This document shows, piece after piece, positions 5,144 to 5,765 of a DNA stretch of 5,765 nt. The stretch spans positions 1 to 5,765 of the forward strand of contig DMLA01000041.1 of the NCBI GenBank assembly GCA_003453555.1, in the 5' to 3' direction. A program made the position numbers and the translations under genes. Below the pieces are notes generated by a model. That model made no database searches. It saw only the letters and a program-made list of their open reading frames with translations, and was not told the DNA's origin. Source of the stretch: Chloroflexota bacterium (GTDB taxonomy: Bacteria > Chloroflexota > Anaerolineae > UBA7937). The first letter of the stretch is position 1, and each line of letters starts with the position of its first letter.

Positions 5144-5689
5144 CTACTTCTCCCCCTCATCCTTCTCTAATAATCGCCTCAGCGAGGCCAGGGCCCGATG
5201 CTGCAAAGACTTCACCGCTCCTTCGCTCTTCCCCAACAACCGCCCCACTTCCACATTGGTGAGCCCTTCTCCAAACTTGAGAACTATCACCTGCTGTTGC
5301 TCCTCCGTCAACCGCCCGAGGGCCTGGCGAAGGCGCTCCCTGGCCAACGCCGCCTCCGTTGTAGCCGCGGGACCTTCACCAGGAGCGCTAAACCCCTCGC
5401 TCAGGGAGACAGTTTCTTTCCCGGCCTGACGGCGAAAGTAGTCCACCACTCGACCATGGGCGATGCGGAAGAGCCAAGCGGCGAAAGGCACCCCTCGATA
5501 GTCGAACGATTCTATCCCCTCCAGCATTTTGAGGAAGACATCGGCGGTCAGATCCTCGGCCAGATCCTCTCGACCAACGCGTAGATGGATATACCGATAT
5601 ATGGCGCCTACATGCTGCCGATATAGTTGGCTGAGGGCCTCGCGGTCGTACTCCTGCGCGCGTCGGACAAGCCGCTCTTCATCTCGCAC
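5144..5689 (-). CDS. ECF-family RNA polymerase sigma factor
   Basis: The 181-residue product has the standard ECF layout. Region sigma-2 spans about 10-88, with EDLAEDLTADVFLKML (41-56) for core binding and FAAWLFRIAHGRVVDYFRR (69-87) for -10 recognition. A linker follows (about 89-115). Region sigma-4 spans about 118-172, with LTEEQQQVIVLKF (127-139) and the helix-turn-helix TNVEVGRLLGKSEGAVKSLQ (144-163) for -35 recognition. There is no sigma-1 or sigma-3 region. The start is GTG at 5689 with GAGGG six bases upstream; a TGA four codons earlier in frame rules out a longer form. A 93-base gap separates it from the membrane protein gene, wider than the overlap usual for sigma/anti-sigma pairs. 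A TATAAG at 5717-5712 may be a -10 but lacks a convincing -35. The stimulus and regulon are unknown. Confidence 0.95.
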   Translation of the reverse strand: MRDEERLVRRAQEYDREALSQLYRQHVGAIYRYIHLRVGREDLAEDLTADVFLKMLEGIESFDYRGVPFAAWLFRIAHGRVVDYFRRQAGKETVSLSEGFSAPGEGPAATTEAALARERLRQALGRLTEEQQQVIVLKFGEGLTNVEVGRLLGKSEGAVKSLQHRALASLRRLLEKDEGEK

Positions 5690-5765
5690 TTCTGGCCCTC
5701 ATTGTCCATACCTTATACCGCAGCCGGAGCCAAAAAGATACGGATCAGAAATCGGCTTGCTATAG

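Noticed and set aside
4518..5429. Long open frame of 303 codons on the plus strand
   Set aside because: It is antisense to both the sigma and anti-sigma genes, has Ser/Arg-rich low-complexity content and no family features; it reflects codon bias of the real genes.
5679..5702. Eight-codon ATG frame overlapping the sigma GTG start, possible leader peptide
   Set aside because: It has no distinctive ribosome site of its own and ends in TGA, unlike the genes here; too short to support without comparative data.
5690..5765. ECF-type autoregulated promoter before the sigma gene
   Set aside because: No GGAAC-like -35 with a matching -10 was found; only an isolated TATAAG at 5717-5712.

Overview
This window carries six recognisable protein genes, one of them cut by the left edge, plus one doubtful small open frame. 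All lie on the minus strand, so the text reads from right to left in transcription order. The sequence is about 57% G+C by eye. The anti-sigma-like protein opens with an 'E-x-L-x-R-L-R-x-G-E…E-L-E-P-L-L' stretch and has a DUF5667-like outer part. This sigma/DUF5667 arrangement is common in Chloroflexota, so I infer a Chloroflexota-like bacterium, possibly thermophilic. That assignment is an inference, not proven by any marker gene here.

Right end (5765 to 4155): a GTG-started ECF sigma factor is followed by a GTG-started single-pass membrane protein that looks like its anti-sigma partner. The unit closes with a strong hairpin terminator. Middle (4145 to 3672): two closely stacked sigma-70 type promoters, one with consensus -35 TTGACA and one with consensus -10 TATAAT, drive a short stand-alone OmpR/PhoB-type DNA-binding protein that has no receiver domain. 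A 318-base intergenic stretch follows (3671 to 3354). Then comes a UlaG/UPF0173-like metallo-beta-lactamase-fold hydrolase (3353 to 2742) with its own terminator.

Left part (2741 to 1): a gap with a 59-base nested palindrome leads into what looks like one operon. It encodes an EamA drug/metabolite transporter, possibly a tiny membrane peptide with no standard start codon, a VTE5/SEC59-type isoprenoid-alcohol kinase, and a DUF92 (VTE6-type) protein cut by the window edge. In plants and cyanobacteria VTE5 makes phytyl phosphate and VTE6 makes phytyl diphosphate. The last two genes could therefore form a two-step salvage of an isoprenoid alcohol to its diphosphate. The two lie in the same reading frame and are separated by one TAG codon.

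All five complete genes with a right-to-left neighbour and the sigma gene end in TAG, which is unusual. I found no tRNA, rRNA, CRISPR array or insertion sequence.
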